NCBI RefSeq assembly: GCF_011074955.1
Contig: NZ_WUQJ01000018.1
Span: forward strand, 186,001 to 250,000
Length of the DNA stretch: 64,000 nt
Direction: 5' to 3'
Source: Marinobacter caseinilyticus
Lineage (GTDB): Bacteria; Pseudomonadota; Gammaproteobacteria; Pseudomonadales; Oleiphilaceae
Of this stretch, positions 49,290 through 59,575 are shown in pieces (positions within the stretch are counted from its first letter, which is position 1; each line of letters starts with the position of its first letter). The notes under the pieces were generated by a model. It made no database searches. It saw nothing but the letters and a program-made list of their open reading frames with translations, and was not told the origin of the DNA. Position numbers and translations under genes: made by a program.

Positions 49290-50198
49290 ATGGATTGGGA
49301 TTATCTTCGGTACGTACACGCGCTCGCGACGGCGGGCAACCTCAGCCGCGCCGGCGAGATTTTAGGCGTCCACCAGACCACGGTGCTGCGTCGGCTGGAC
49401 CAGATGGAGGAGCAACTCGGGGTGCAGCTTTTTGAGCGCACTCGCGACGGCGTCATGTTGACGCCAGCCGGGGAGACCGCTTTTTCGGAAGCAGAGCGAT
49501 TCAGCAGTGATATGGCAGCGCTGGAACAGAAGCTGAAAGGGCAGGAAACGCTCCCGTTTGGAAAAGTGCGCCTGGCTACCACCGACACGCTGCTCACAGG
49601 TTTGGTCAATCCGATCCTGAGTGAGCTTGTGACCGCTTACCCGGGTATTCAGTTGGACATCAGTACTGGCAGCGATGTGCTCAGCCTCAGCCGGCGCGAT
49701 ACTGATATTGCCCTGTGCCCCACCAACCATCCCCAGGAAAATATGACCGGCCAGCGCATTGCGAACATCGAGTCCGCCATATACTGTGCCGTGCCATACA
49801 TTGACTGCAATCCGGATTTCGACCCGGACCACCCCGAGGCGCAGGCCTGGGTAGTGCCGGACGACAGTTTCAATCATCTTGCGACGGGCCGTTGGTACGA
49901 GAAGCACCTGAAGGCATCGCAGCCAGTCATCCGGTGCAACAGTTTGCACACCATGTACACCTTGATTCGGGCCGGCAGCGGTGTCGGTGTCTTACCTTGC
50001 TACATGGGAGACAGCTGTGCCGAATTGCAACGGTTATCGGCGCCCTTGGAGGCTGAGGGCATTGAGCTTTGGTTGCTGACTCATCAGAACCTCCGGCAAA
50101 GGGCCCGGACGCGGTTGGCTATGGAGTTCATCGCGGGCAAGCTGCAGGCGCTGCAACCCCTGATTGAGGGCAAGCGCGAGGCCAAATCATCGACGTAG
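49290..50198 (+). CDS. LysR-family transcriptional regulator
   Basis: This 302-residue LysR regulator has an N-terminal winged helix (MDWDYLRYVHALATAGNLSR; HQTTVLRRLDQMEEQLG) and a periplasmic-binding-like effector domain. The ATG at 49290 is preferred to a GTG two codons earlier. TGCA-AAAG-TGCA at 49272-49283 lies just before the start. Its likely target is the divergent small gene or itself; the effector is unknown. Confidence 0.9.
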   Translation: MDWDYLRYVHALATAGNLSRAGEILGVHQTTVLRRLDQMEEQLGVQLFERTRDGVMLTPAGETAFSEAERFSSDMAALEQKLKGQETLPFGKVRLATTDTLLTGLVNPILSELVTAYPGIQLDISTGSDVLSLSRRDTDIALCPTNHPQENMTGQRIANIESAIYCAVPYIDCNPDFDPDHPEAQAWVVPDDSFNHLATGRWYEKHLKASQPVIRCNSLHTMYTLIRAGSGVGVLPCYMGDSCAELQRLSAPLEAEGIELWLLTHQNLRQRARTRLAMEFIAGKLQALQPLIEGKREAKSST

Positions 50199-50304
50199 TG
50201 GCCACCGGTGCTGCACAGTTACACGGTTTTCACCAACTCGCCACTTGGCAGAGCGTTGGCGAAATCGGGATAGCCTCGGCTTGAGGTACCGGCCTGCGAC
50301 AACG

Positions 50305-51030
50305 TTAGAGTGGGGTTTTCTTGAGCTCGGGTGGTTGGCCAGCGCTGGCCTCCACCCACCAGACGTTCTCACCCCAGTCGCCCAGCACGACTCGGTGTGC
50401 CGGTTGGCCATTGGCTGTGAGATCATGAATCGCAGGCCGGTGAGTATGGCCGTGAATCAATCGTTGCACGCCGTGTTCTTCCATCACCTTGACCACTTCT
50501 GCGGGCGTGACGTCCATGATGGTCTCTTCTTTGCCCTTGTTCTTGGCCATGCTGATCTCACGCAACTGGCGCGCAACCAGTTGGCGGTCTGCCAGCGGAC
50601 GTTTCAGGAACATGCTCTGCCATTGTTCGTTGCGCATGCTGGTGCGAAACTTCTGGTACTCCACGTCAGCGGTGCACAGGCTGTCGCCATGCATGAGCAG
50701 GGTGGGGCTGCCATACAGGTCAATGACCGTGGGGTCTTCCAGCAAGGTGGCCCCAAAGCGGGCGCAGTAATCCGGACCGATCAGAAAATCACGGTTGCCG
50801 TGCATCAGTGAAATGGCCGTGCCCGAGTCATTGAGTGCTTTGAGCGCGGCGGCCACCTGTTCCTGCAGAGGGGTATGCTCGTCGTCACCGATCCAGGCTT
50901 CAAAAAAGTCCCCCAGAATGTAAAGGTGCTCGGCGCCTTGCGCTTTGCCACTGAGAAAATCCATGAAAGCCCGGGTGATGTCGGGGCGTGATTCCTCCAG
51001 GTGCAGGTCGGAAATGAACAGCGTGGTCAA
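50305..51030 (-). CDS. lpxH: UDP-2,3-diacylglucosamine diphosphatase
   Basis: LpxH hydrolyses UDP-2,3-diacylglucosamine to lipid X in lipid A synthesis, at the cytoplasmic membrane face. This 241-residue metallophosphoesterase has the motifs [41 protein letters not shown] and HGHTHRPA. Its start overlaps the stop of ppiB by 4 bp, so the two are translated together. Confidence 0.95.
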   Translation of the reverse strand: MTTLFISDLHLEESRPDITRAFMDFLSGKAQGAEHLYILGDFFEAWIGDDEHTPLQEQVAAALKALNDSGTAISLMHGNRDFLIGPDYCARFGATLLEDPTVIDLYGSPTLLMHGDSLCTADVEYQKFRTSMRNEQWQSMFLKRPLADRQLVARQLREISMAKNKGKEETIMDVTPAEVVKVMEEHGVQRLIHGHTHRPAIHDLTANGQPAHRVVLGDWGENVWWVEASAGQPPELKKTPL

Positions 51031-51536
51031 ACGGCCCCCCCGTCCTCAATCACTTCGGCTTTTTCGATGACAACGTCTTCTGCGGGGACATCCTGGTGGC
51101 CCTGGATCATGCCGGTTTTGACGAAGCGGATGGTGTTCACGACCTCAAGACCGTCAACTACTTTGCCAAACACAGTGTAACCCCAGCCTTCGGAGGTTTC
51201 AGCGGTGTGATCAAGAAAGCCGTTGTTCTCAACGTTGATAAAGAACTGGGCGGTGGCGGAATGCGGGTCCATGGTGCGGGCCATGGCAACAGTGCCGGCC
51301 ATGTTGCTCAAGCCGTTGTTGGCCTCGTTCTTGATCGGCGCGCCGGTTTTGCGTGGCACCATGCCAGGCTCAAAACCGCCACCCTGAACCATGAAGTTAC
51401 TGATCACGCGGTGGAAAATAAGACCATCGTAAAAACCGTCACGAACGTATTGCTCAAAGTTCTTGGCGCTTTCCGGGGCCTTGTCGTAATCCAATTCAAT
51501 GGTGATGTCGCCATGGGTGGTTTTCAACCGAATCAT
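51027..51536 (-). CDS. ppiB: Peptidyl-prolyl cis-trans isomerase B (cyclophilin)
   Basis: This 169-residue cytoplasmic cyclophilin catalyses proline isomerisation. Active-site segments are [14 protein letters not shown] (catalytic arginine), [20 protein letters not shown] and [11 protein letters not shown]. The ATG at 51536, preceded by AGGAC, is preferred to an in-frame ATG 12 codons upstream that has no ribosome binding site. Confidence 0.95.
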   Translation of the reverse strand: MIRLKTTHGDITIELDYDKAPESAKNFEQYVRDGFYDGLIFHRVISNFMVQGGGFEPGMVPRKTGAPIKNEANNGLSNMAGTVAMARTMDPHSATAQFFINVENNGFLDHTAETSEGWGYTVFGKVVDGLEVVNTIRFVKTGMIQGHQDVPAEDVVIEKAEVIEDGGAV

Positions 51537-51643
51537 TCTGGTGTCCTGTTCTGGGTGATTGTCAGGTTTCATGAAAGTTACAATATGACGCCATTGTACG
51601 GGAGAGTTTGTTCCTGTGCATGAGTTAGGCGAGCAAATATGCG

Positions 51644-51649
51644 TATAAT
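51644..51649 (+). promoter_or_regulatory. Candidate -10 box for glnS
   Basis: A perfect TATAAT lies 36 bp upstream of the glnS start. The -35 region 17 bases before it is poor. Confidence 0.4.
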
Positions 51650-51684
51650 ACGCCGCTTAAGTTCATCCCATCAGTCGAGATCTT

Positions 51685-53361
51685 ATGAGCGCCGAGTCAA
51701 AGAAAGCCCATAACTTTATCCTTAGCCTTATTGAAGAGGCTGTGCGTGAAGGCAAACACACCGGGAAAGTGGTCACCCGCTTCCCTCCGGAGCCGAATGG
51801 CTACCTCCACATTGGTCATGCCAAGTCGATATGTCTGAACTTTGGCATCGCGGAGGCCTTCGATGGGGAGTGCAATCTGCGTTTTGACGATACCAATCCT
51901 GAGAAGGAATCACAGGAATACATCGACGCCATCAAGCGCGATGTCACCTGGCTCGGGTACGAGTGGGCCGGTGAGGTGCGTTATGCCTCCGACTACTTTG
52001 ACGCCATCTACGACTTTGCCGTGGAATTGATCGAGAAGGGGAAGGCCTATGTGTGCTCGCTGTCCGCCGACCAGATGGCGGAATACCGTGGCACTCTGAA
52101 AGAGCCCGGACGCAACAGCCCCTATCGCGACCGTCCGGTCGAGGAAAACCTGCAGCTGTTCCGCGACATGCGCGCAGGAAAATACGGCAATGGCGAAATG
52201 GTCCTGCGGGCAAAGATCGATATGGCGTCGCCGAATATCAATCTGCGCGATCCCATTCTGTACCGTATTCGCTACGCCGACCATCACCAGACCGCGGATA
52301 AGTGGTGCATCTACCCGATGTACGATTTCACGCACCCGATCTCCGACGCCCTGGAATACGTGACCCACTCCCTATGCACCCTGGAATTTGAGGATCACCG
52401 GCCATTGTATGACTGGGTGCTGGCGCACATTTCGGTGCCTTGCCGGCCACGGCAGATCGAATTCGCGCGGCTGAACCTGAACTACACCATAACCAGTAAG
52501 CGCAAGCTGAAACGGCTGGTGGATGAAGGCCACTGTGACGGCTGGGATGACCCGCGGATGCCGACCGTTTCCGGTATGCGTCGCCGTGGTTATACGCCGG
52601 AATCGATTCGCACATTTTGCGATATGATTGGCGTGAACAAAGCCGGCGGTACGGTGGATATGGGTATGCTCGAACACGCCATCCGCGAAGATCTGAACAC
52701 CCGCGCGCCGCGCGCAATGTGCGTGATGCGCCCGCTGAAGGTGACGTTGGTCAATTACCCGGACGATCAAACTGAAACCCTGACCTTGCCGGTGCATCCG
52801 CAGAACCCGGACATGGGGACCCGTGAGGTGCCATGGACCAAGACGCTGTTTATTGACCGGGAAGATTTTGCCGAGGAGCCGCCCCGCAAGTGGAAGCGGC
52901 TGGCGCCGGATCAGGCCGTCCGCCTGCGCGGTGGTTATGTGATGACGTGTCGTGAAGTGGTGCGCAATGCCAGCGGTGAAATTGTTGAGCTGCGATGTGA
53001 ATACGACCCCGCGACCCTGGGCGTGAACCCCGACGGTTACAAACCGAACGGTGTCGTCCATTGGGTGTCTGCGACCGACAGTGTCGATGTCGACATCAAC
53101 CAGTATGACCGGCTGTTTAATCATGAATCACCCGACAGTGACAAAGAGGGCGATTTTGTCGAGCACCTGAATCCGGGTTCGTTGGTGCGTCTGACCGGCG
53201 CCCGGGTTGAAAAGAGCCTGGCCACGCCACGGCATGATCTGCCGTATCAGTTTGAGCGGGAGGGTTATTTCTTCTTTGATGAGCGGTTGTCCTCCGCCAG
53301 TCGGCCCGTCTTTAACCGAACCGTGACGCTCAGGGATTCCTGGGCAAAAGCCAAATCCTGA
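51685..53361 (+). CDS. glnS: Glutaminyl-tRNA synthetase
   Basis: GlnS charges tRNA-Gln with glutamine. This 558-residue class I synthetase has the HIGH motif in [15 protein letters not shown] (residues 34-48), the DDTNPEKE segment near residue 71 and the KMSKS-type loop [12 protein letters not shown] near residue 271, followed by the C-terminal anticodon-binding beta barrels. It is transcribed alone or with cysS, 23 bp downstream. Confidence 0.97.
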   Translation: MSAESKKAHNFILSLIEEAVREGKHTGKVVTRFPPEPNGYLHIGHAKSICLNFGIAEAFDGECNLRFDDTNPEKESQEYIDAIKRDVTWLGYEWAGEVRYASDYFDAIYDFAVELIEKGKAYVCSLSADQMAEYRGTLKEPGRNSPYRDRPVEENLQLFRDMRAGKYGNGEMVLRAKIDMASPNINLRDPILYRIRYADHHQTADKWCIYPMYDFTHPISDALEYVTHSLCTLEFEDHRPLYDWVLAHISVPCRPRQIEFARLNLNYTITSKRKLKRLVDEGHCDGWDDPRMPTVSGMRRRGYTPESIRTFCDMIGVNKAGGTVDMGMLEHAIREDLNTRAPRAMCVMRPLKVTLVNYPDDQTETLTLPVHPQNPDMGTREVPWTKTLFIDREDFAEEPPRKWKRLAPDQAVRLRGGYVMTCREVVRNASGEIVELRCEYDPATLGVNPDGYKPNGVVHWVSATDSVDVDINQYDRLFNHESPDSDKEGDFVEHLNPGSLVRLTGARVEKSLATPRHDLPYQFEREGYFFFDERLSSASRPVFNRTVTLRDSWAKAKS

Positions 53362-53384
53362 CCCTGAAACCAGGTGAGTCCAAC

Positions 53385-54767
53385 GTGATCAGAATTCATA
53401 ATACCCTTAGCCAGCGCAAGGAAGAGTTCAAGCCACTGGAAGACGGCAAGGTGCGCATGTACGTGTGTGGCATGACCGTTTACGACTACTGCCACCTGGG
53501 GCATGCCCGGGTGCTGGTTGCTTTTGACGTCATCACCCGTTACCTGCGGCATCGTGGCTACCACGTGAATTACGTGCGCAATATCACGGACATTGATGAC
53601 AAGATTCTGCGCCGCGCTGACGAGAACGGCGAAACGTTCACCGCCTTGACGGATCGCATGATCGATGCGATGCACGAAGACGAGCGGAAATTGAGCATTT
53701 TGCCGCCCACGGAGGAGCCTCGGGCGACCGCATTCATTGATGAAATCATTGCGATGATTCATGTGTTGATCAGCAAGGATTACGCCTATGAAGCGGACAA
53801 TGGCGACGTCTATTTTGCAGTCAATGCCTTTGAAGGGTATGGCAAGCTCAGCAAGAAAAAGCTCGAAGATCTGCTGGCCGGTGCCCGTGTGGATGTGGCT
53901 GAAGCCAAACGGAGTCCGGCCGACTTTGCGCTCTGGAAAGCGGCCAAACCAGGGGAAGTGAGCTGGCCGTCACCCTGGGGCGATGGCCGTCCTGGCTGGC
54001 ACATCGAATGCTCAGCCATGTCGACCTGTTGCCTGGGCAATACTTTCGATATTCACGGTGGCGGCCCGGACCTGATGTTCCCCCACCACGAAAACGAAAT
54101 CGCCCAATCCGAGGCGGCAACGGGGCAGCCTTTTGCCCGGGTCTGGATGCATGCCGGTGCGGTGCGGGTGAATAAAGAAAAGATGTCCAAATCACTGGGC
54201 AACTTCTTCACCATTCGCGAGATTCTCGACAAATACCCGGCCGAAGTCGTGCGCTACTTTCTGGTGTCCAGCCACTATCGTAGTCAGGTGGATTATTCCG
54301 AAGACAACCTGGTGGAGGCCAGTCGTACGCTGACACGGCTCTATCAGGCGCTGCGTGGCCTGGTGCCCGCGAAAGACGTGCCGGAAACCGAACACGATCG
54401 GCGCTTCCTGGCGGCCATGGATGACGACTTTAACTCACCCGGCGCCATCACTGCGCTGCATGCAGTTGTTGCTGACATCAATCTGCATCGTCGCGAAGGC
54501 CGTGACGACGAGGCCCGCGCGGGTGCGGCCGTGCTGGTCCGGCTGGGCAAGATCCTGGGTATTCTGCAGCAAGACCCGGAAAGCTTCTTTCAGGGCGGTG
54601 CGGACGCGGAATTATCCGCGGATGACGTTGAAGTCATGATTGCCGCTCGCAAACGGGCTCGCGAGGATCGTGACTTCGCCGAAGCGGATCGCATCCGGGA
54701 CGAACTGGCGGCGAAAGGCGTCATTTTGGACGACTCTCGCGACGGCACCAGCTGGCGCCGTGGCTGA
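53385..54767 (+). CDS. cysS: Cysteinyl-tRNA synthetase
   Basis: CysS charges tRNA-Cys. This 460-residue class I synthetase starts at GTG 53385 ([14 protein letters not shown], as in Escherichia CysS MLKIFNTLTRQKEEF). It shows the zinc cysteine in [17 protein letters not shown], the HIGH-type motif HLGHAR, the zinc region HIECSAM, and KMSKSLGNF near residue 266. Normal length. Confidence 0.97.
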   Translation: MIRIHNTLSQRKEEFKPLEDGKVRMYVCGMTVYDYCHLGHARVLVAFDVITRYLRHRGYHVNYVRNITDIDDKILRRADENGETFTALTDRMIDAMHEDERKLSILPPTEEPRATAFIDEIIAMIHVLISKDYAYEADNGDVYFAVNAFEGYGKLSKKKLEDLLAGARVDVAEAKRSPADFALWKAAKPGEVSWPSPWGDGRPGWHIECSAMSTCCLGNTFDIHGGGPDLMFPHHENEIAQSEAATGQPFARVWMHAGAVRVNKEKMSKSLGNFFTIREILDKYPAEVVRYFLVSSHYRSQVDYSEDNLVEASRTLTRLYQALRGLVPAKDVPETEHDRRFLAAMDDDFNSPGAITALHAVVADINLHRREGRDDEARAGAAVLVRLGKILGILQQDPESFFQGGADAELSADDVEVMIAARKRAREDRDFAEADRIRDELAAKGVILDDSRDGTSWRRG

Positions 54768-54786
54768 GCGGGTATAACTTCGGAGA

Positions 54787-54820
54787 ATGATTCTCTCTGC
54801 AATTTGGCGTAAACTATCGC
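54787..54820 (+). promoter_or_regulatory. glcB upstream element, copy A of a shared motif
   Basis: ATGATTCTCTCTGC (54787-54800) and GTAAACTATCGC (54809-54820) occur here and again, in the same order, upstream of tig. TAAACT could act as a -10 box. Confidence 0.5.
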
Positions 54821-54927
54821 CCTCAAATAAAACAGCCGCTCGCTCGATTCAGGTCGGGAGAGCGGGCCTGGCACCGGCTAACCTGTGCCAGGCCAACGAA
54901 TTCAGCAAACCATCGAGGCAAACAACA

Positions 54928-57108
54928 ATGACAGAACGCGTACAAGCCGGCGGCCTTCAGGTCGCAAAAGTCCTGTTCGATTTTGTGAATAGCGAAGCCA
55001 TCCCTGGCACCGGCGTTGATGCCGACAAATTCTGGGCCGAATTCGGCGCCATCATTCACGAACTGGCGCCGCGGAACAAAGCGCTGCTCGCCAAGCGTGA
55101 TGACCTGCAAGTACAACTGGATACCTGGTACAAGGATCACAAAGGTCAAGACCTTGATATGGCCGAGTACAAGTCGTTCCTGCAGGACATTGGCTACCTG
55201 GTCAACGAGCCCGCGGACTTCAGCATCGATACCACCAATGTCGATCCGGAAATCGCCACCATGGCGGGCCCTCAATTGGTCGTGCCGGTGATGAACGCCC
55301 GGTTTGCGCTCAACGCCGTTAACGCTCGCTGGGGCAGCCTGTACGACGCGTTGTATGGCACGGACGTGCTGTCAGAAGACGACGGTGCTGAGAAGGGCCG
55401 TGGCTACAATCCGGTGCGTGGCGCCAAGGTCATCGAATACGCTCGCAATGTGCTGGACACTTCCGCCCCGCTGGCTGTGGGCAGCCATAAAGATTCGATC
55501 AAGTACGCCGTAGACGGCGGCAAATTGGTGGTCACGCTGCAGAACGGCGACACCACCGGCTTGAAAGACGAGTCCGGTTTTGTTGGTTACACCGGTGCGG
55601 CGTCAGCGCCGACTGGCGTATTGTTGGTCAAGAACGGCATGCATTTCGAGATTCAAGTGGATGCTACTCATCCGATCGGCAAAACCGACGGTGCCCACGT
55701 CAAAGATGTACTGGTTGAGTCGGCCTTGACCACCATCATGGACTGCGAAGACTCCATCGCGGCGGTGGATGCGGACGACAAGACCGTTGTTTACCGCAAC
55801 TGGCTGGGCCTGATGAAAGGCGACCTGCAGGAAAGCTTCGAAAAAGGCGGTGAGCAGGTTACCCGCAAGATGAATCCAGACCGCACCTATACCGCGAAAG
55901 ATGGCAGTGAACTGACCCTGCCAGGCCGCAGCGTGATGTTTGTGCGGAACGTGGGTCACTTGATGACCATCAATGCGATTCTCGACAAAGATGGCAATGA
56001 AATTCCGGAAGGCCTGATGGACGGCCTGATGACGTCGCTGATTGCGATCCACGATCTGAAAGGCAAAGGCCCGTTGCACAACAGCAAGACCGGCAGCGTT
56101 TACATCGTGAAACCCAAGATGCACGGCCCGGAAGAAGTGGCCTTCACGAATGAGTTTTTCGGTCGTATCGAGGACGCACTGGGTCTGCCGCGCTTCACCG
56201 TCAAAGTCGGCATCATGGATGAAGAGCGTCGCACCACGGCTAACCTGAAAGCGTGTATTGAAGCGGCCAAGGATCGCACCGTCTTCATTAACACCGGTTT
56301 CCTGGATCGCACCGGTGATGAAATTCATACGTCTATGGAAGCTGGCCCGGTGGTCCCGAAAGGTGCCATGAAGCAAGCGACCTGGATTCAGGCCTATGAA
56401 AACTGGAACGTTGATGTCGGTCTGGAAACTGGCCTGAAGGGCAAGGCCCAGATTGGTAAAGGCATGTGGGCCATGCCGGATTTGATGGCGCAAATGATGG
56501 AAGCCAAGACGGCGCACCCGAAAGCCGGTGCCAACACAGCGTGGGTTCCGTCACCGACGGCCGCAACCCTGCACGCGCTGCACTACCACCAGATCAACGT
56601 TGCTGACGTTCAGGCCCAGTTGGCCAATCGAGAGCACGCCAAGCTGGAAGACATCCTGACCATTCCGCTGATGAAAGACCCGTCTTCACTCAGCGCCGAT
56701 GATATCCAGAGAGAGCTGGACAACAACGCCCAGGGTATCCTCGGTTACGTTGTGCGCTGGATTGATCAGGGTGTGGGATGTTCCAAGGTGCCGGACATCA
56801 ACGATGTTGGCTTGATGGAAGATCGCGCGACTCTGCGGATCTCATCACAGCACCTGTGCAACTGGCTGTACCACGGTATCTGCACCGAAGCGCAGGTTAT
56901 GGAAACCTTGAAGCGCATGGCAGGTGTGGTGGATCGTCAGAACGAAAACGACCCGGCCTACCGTGCCATGGCGACGAACTACGACGACAGTGTCGCCTTC
57001 CAGGCAGCTCTGGATCTGGTTTTGAAAGGTCGCCAGCAGCCCAATGGATACACCGAACCGTTGCTGCACGCCTACCGCTTGAAGGCCAAGGCCAAGTACG
57101 GCCAGTAA
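54928..57108 (+). CDS. glcB: Malate synthase G
   Basis: GlcB condenses glyoxylate and acetyl-CoA to malate in the glyoxylate cycle. This 726-residue monomeric enzyme matches the G-type length (about 720-730). Its TIM-barrel core includes [40 protein letters not shown] with the catalytic aspartate region, and the C-terminal plug. The ATG at 54928 begins [20 protein letters not shown], as in homologues; a longer frame starting at 54787 would run through the promoter region. Confidence 0.96.
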   Translation: MTERVQAGGLQVAKVLFDFVNSEAIPGTGVDADKFWAEFGAIIHELAPRNKALLAKRDDLQVQLDTWYKDHKGQDLDMAEYKSFLQDIGYLVNEPADFSIDTTNVDPEIATMAGPQLVVPVMNARFALNAVNARWGSLYDALYGTDVLSEDDGAEKGRGYNPVRGAKVIEYARNVLDTSAPLAVGSHKDSIKYAVDGGKLVVTLQNGDTTGLKDESGFVGYTGAASAPTGVLLVKNGMHFEIQVDATHPIGKTDGAHVKDVLVESALTTIMDCEDSIAAVDADDKTVVYRNWLGLMKGDLQESFEKGGEQVTRKMNPDRTYTAKDGSELTLPGRSVMFVRNVGHLMTINAILDKDGNEIPEGLMDGLMTSLIAIHDLKGKGPLHNSKTGSVYIVKPKMHGPEEVAFTNEFFGRIEDALGLPRFTVKVGIMDEERRTTANLKACIEAAKDRTVFINTGFLDRTGDEIHTSMEAGPVVPKGAMKQATWIQAYENWNVDVGLETGLKGKAQIGKGMWAMPDLMAQMMEAKTAHPKAGANTAWVPSPTAATLHALHYHQINVADVQAQLANREHAKLEDILTIPLMKDPSSLSADDIQRELDNNAQGILGYVVRWIDQGVGCSKVPDINDVGLMEDRATLRISSQHLCNWLYHGICTEAQVMETLKRMAGVVDRQNENDPAYRAMATNYDDSVAFQAALDLVLKGRQQPNGYTEPLLHAYRLKAKAKYGQ

Positions 57109-57413
57109 GCCGGAAGCAAGATAAGACCCCGCCACGGCGGGGTTTTTTTATGGCTGGAATGCGCCGGTAAGTCAACGCTGACTCGATGCCGGTCGCACCT
57201 TCAGGGAGGAACACCTGAGACAGTCTTGCCTTCACACGACGGAGTAGCGGCTGCGTGGCGGGCAACCCAGGTGCTGATGGGCACTGATGGCACCTGTAGG
57301 CGCGGCTTCAGAGGCGAAGGAGGGCAACTCTGGACCGGAGTGGGTCCGCCGCCAAGACTGCCCGGACATCACCGCGATCGGCGAGTGCTGAGGGGTACTG
57401 GCGGCTTTTATGG
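57109..57413. other. Intergenic region between glcB and folD
   Basis: This convergent gap holds the glcB terminator and otherwise nothing I can support. Confidence 0.5.
57126..57149 (+). terminator. Rho-independent terminator of glcB
   Basis: ACCCCGCC (57126-57133) pairs with GGCGGGGT (57136-57143), and a run of seven T ends at 57149. Confidence 0.85.
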
Positions 57414-58271
57414 TCAGTCTTTGTGCAGGACGTTGGCGGCGTGCAGGGTGTTCTGCAGCAGGGTGGCGATGGTCATGGGCCCAACTCCGCCGGGCACGGG
57501 CGTGATGTAAGCGGCGCGCTCGCAGGCGACATCAAATTCCACGTCACCCCGAAGCTTGCCGTCAGACATGCGATTGATGCCCACATCTATGACCGTGGCG
57601 CCGGGTTTAATCCACTCACCTTTTACCAAGCCGGGTTTGCCGACGGCAGCAATCACGATATCGGCGTCGCTGACGTAGCGAGCGAGGTCGTCGGTGAAGC
57701 GGTGGGTAACCGTGGTGGTGGCACCTCGAAGCAACAGTTCCATAGACATCGGACGACCAACAATATTCGAGGCGCCGACAATGACTGCGTGCTGACCTTT
57801 ATAGGGCGTGCCGATGCTGTCGAGTAACGTCATGATGCCGGCAGGCGTGCAGGGTCGGAGTTCTGGTCGACGCTGTACCAGGCGGCCGATATTGAAGGGG
57901 TGAAAACCATCAACATCTTTGTCCGGCCGAATTTTTACCAGAATTGGATCGGCGTCCAGGTGGTCGGGCAGCGGCAGTTGCACCAGGATGCCGTCCACTG
58001 TGGGGTTGTTATTGAGTTCGTCAACCAGCGCTTCCAGTGCCTGTTGGGAGGTATCTTCAGGTAGGTCATAAGACAGTGAAACAATGCCGGCCTGGTCGCA
58101 GGCCTTGCGCTTGTTGCCTACATAGACGCGAGACGCTGGGTCACCACCGACCAGCACGACCGCCAGGCCCGGTGCCCGCAATCCTTGTTGTCGGCGCGCG
58201 TCGACCCCGGCTGCGACTTGTTGGCGAATGCCGGCGGCAATTTCTTTTCCGTTGATCAATTTGGCGGTCAT
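57414..58271 (-). CDS. folD: Bifunctional methylenetetrahydrofolate dehydrogenase / cyclohydrolase
   Basis: FolD interconverts 5,10-methylene- and 10-formyl-tetrahydrofolate using NADP. This 285-residue protein has the catalytic YxxxK lysine in [13 protein letters not shown], the QLPLPDHL segment, the NADP-binding [15 protein letters not shown] motif and the C-terminal [13 protein letters not shown] signature. The ATG at 58271 is where family similarity begins; the frame is open for 35 more codons upstream without it. Confidence 0.96.
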   Translation of the reverse strand: MTAKLINGKEIAAGIRQQVAAGVDARRQQGLRAPGLAVVLVGGDPASRVYVGNKRKACDQAGIVSLSYDLPEDTSQQALEALVDELNNNPTVDGILVQLPLPDHLDADPILVKIRPDKDVDGFHPFNIGRLVQRRPELRPCTPAGIMTLLDSIGTPYKGQHAVIVGASNIVGRPMSMELLLRGATTTVTHRFTDDLARYVSDADIVIAAVGKPGLVKGEWIKPGATVIDVGINRMSDGKLRGDVEFDVACERAAYITPVPGGVGPMTIATLLQNTLHAANVLHKD

Positions 58272-58547
58272 GGTATTGTCTTGTGCGGTTGAGGCGTCGT
58301 AACCTGAGAAAACGTGAACGGGTCGCTCGAATGCGCAGCTTGAAAGCCCGTGCTTTAAGGGCACGCATTGTCGCATGCTTCGGTCACTTCGCCAATGTGT
58401 CGGGCGCAGGTGTTATAGTGTCGGTGTCAGAGCAGAGAAGTGGATAAGCACGAATGTTCGGGTTTTCCTGAATTCGGTATTGACGGACCCCATTCTCGTC
58501 GGTATTATTCGCGCCACTTTGCTGAGGTATCTGTTGTTCAGATCGAT

Positions 58548-58624
58548 CGGGGTATAGCGCAGTCTGGTAGCGCGCCTGCTTTGGGAGCAGGATGTCGGGA
58601 GTTCGAATCTCTCTACCCCGACCA
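58548..58624 (+). tRNA. tRNA-Pro (anticodon TGG)
   Basis: This 77-base cloverleaf has the acceptor stem CGGGGTA/TACCCCG, the D loop AGTCTGGTAGCG, the anticodon loop TTTGGGA (TGG) and the T loop TTCGAAT. A genome-encoded CCA ends it. It is the first of three closely spaced tRNA genes. Confidence 0.95.
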
Positions 58625-58660
58625 CTTTTAATCTGATTCATCAGATGGGCGAAAGGTTAA

Positions 58661-58737
<77 letters not shown>

Positions 58738-58890
58738 TCAGCCTTCGGCCAGGTCACCTTCAGCGCCCCAACGCCAGGCAAAGTAATTAAGTGGATAGGA
58801 TGTTGTGCGAGTTGGCGGCGAAAGCGGCTGGCGTTGAGCATTTCGAAATTGCTCAAGACACGCCCAGCGTGCTCTGCAGGTAATGGATGT

Positions 58891-58967
58891 GGTGGGCGTA
58901 GCTCAGCTGGTAGAGCTCAGGATTGTGACTCCTGCGGTCGAGGGTTCGAACCCCTTCGTCCACCCCA
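58891..58967 (+). tRNA. tRNA-His (anticodon GTG)
   Basis: The acceptor stem is GTGGGCG/CGTCCAC, with the extra G at position -1 (58891) opposite C73, the hallmark of tRNA-His. The anticodon loop is TTGTGAC (GTG), and CCA is encoded. Confidence 0.95.
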
Positions 58968-59133
58968 ACTTTTCTGCTTTGGTTTGATTTCCACTGGTAT
59001 ACAATCATAGACTTGAATCATGGGCCCGACAGGTTTGATCAAGGACGTTCAAGTGGGATTGATGTCCAAGTGGTTTTGGGAGCAGGTACGCGCTCTCGAT
59101 GGTCTAAATGCGTAGCCGAAATTTTGGTTTTAA

Positions 59134-59218
59134 GCTCCGGTGGTGGAATTGGTAGACACGATAGGTTTAGGTCCTATTGCCGCAAGGTGTGGGGGTTCAA
59201 GTCCCTCCCGGAGTACCA
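59134..59218 (+). tRNA. tRNA-Leu (anticodon TAG)
   Basis: This 85-base tRNA has a long variable arm (class II), the acceptor stem GCTCCGG/CCGGAGT, the anticodon stem ATAGG/CCTAT with loop TTTAGGT (TAG) and an encoded CCA. A strong terminator follows 6 bp later. Confidence 0.95.
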
Positions 59219-59223
59219 CTTTA

Positions 59224-59256
59224 AAAGGCTCTTAGATGATCTAAGAGCCTTTTTTT
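59224..59256 (+). terminator. Rho-independent terminator of the tRNA cluster
   Basis: AGGCTCTTAGAT (59226-59237) and ATCTAAGAGCCT (59239-59250) form a 12-bp perfect stem, followed by seven T. Confidence 0.9.
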
Positions 59257-59441
59257 ATGGCTGCGATTTTCCGGAGTCGGGGAGTGTCAGGCAGAACGCC
59301 ATTCGAATTCGGGCACTTCTCCCGAAACAGTTTGTCTACGCCTTGATGGCCGGTATTGCGCAATCATAGGTCAGCCCATTTGGGCTCCCGTTCCGTGTTG
59401 ATTTGGCGGTCCATGGTTGCCCGAAGAGGAACATTGGTTTG

Positions 59442-59480
59442 ATGATTCTCTCTGCGAATAAAACCGTGGTAAACTATCGC
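59442..59480 (+). promoter_or_regulatory. tig upstream element, copy B of a shared motif
   Basis: ATGATTCTCTCTGC (59442-59455) and GTAAACTATCGC (59469-59480) repeat the pair seen upstream of glcB, with a spacer five bases longer. TTCTCT and TAAACT are 17 bp apart here and could be -35 and -10 boxes. Confidence 0.5.
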
Positions 59481-59575
59481 TTTTAATTTTCGCGTGTTTT
59501 GTCTTGGCTGCGTTGATTAGCCAGTTTTTAACCCGCATTTATTCATTTACTGAAACGGCAATTTGAGGATTTTTC

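Larger units (their letters stand above)
59219..59575. other. Intergenic region between tRNA-Leu and tig
   Basis: This 357-bp stretch contains the tRNA terminator, a perfect palindrome AGCCCATTTGGGCT at 59373-59386 and copy B of the shared glcB/tig upstream element. No gene is supported. Confidence 0.6.
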
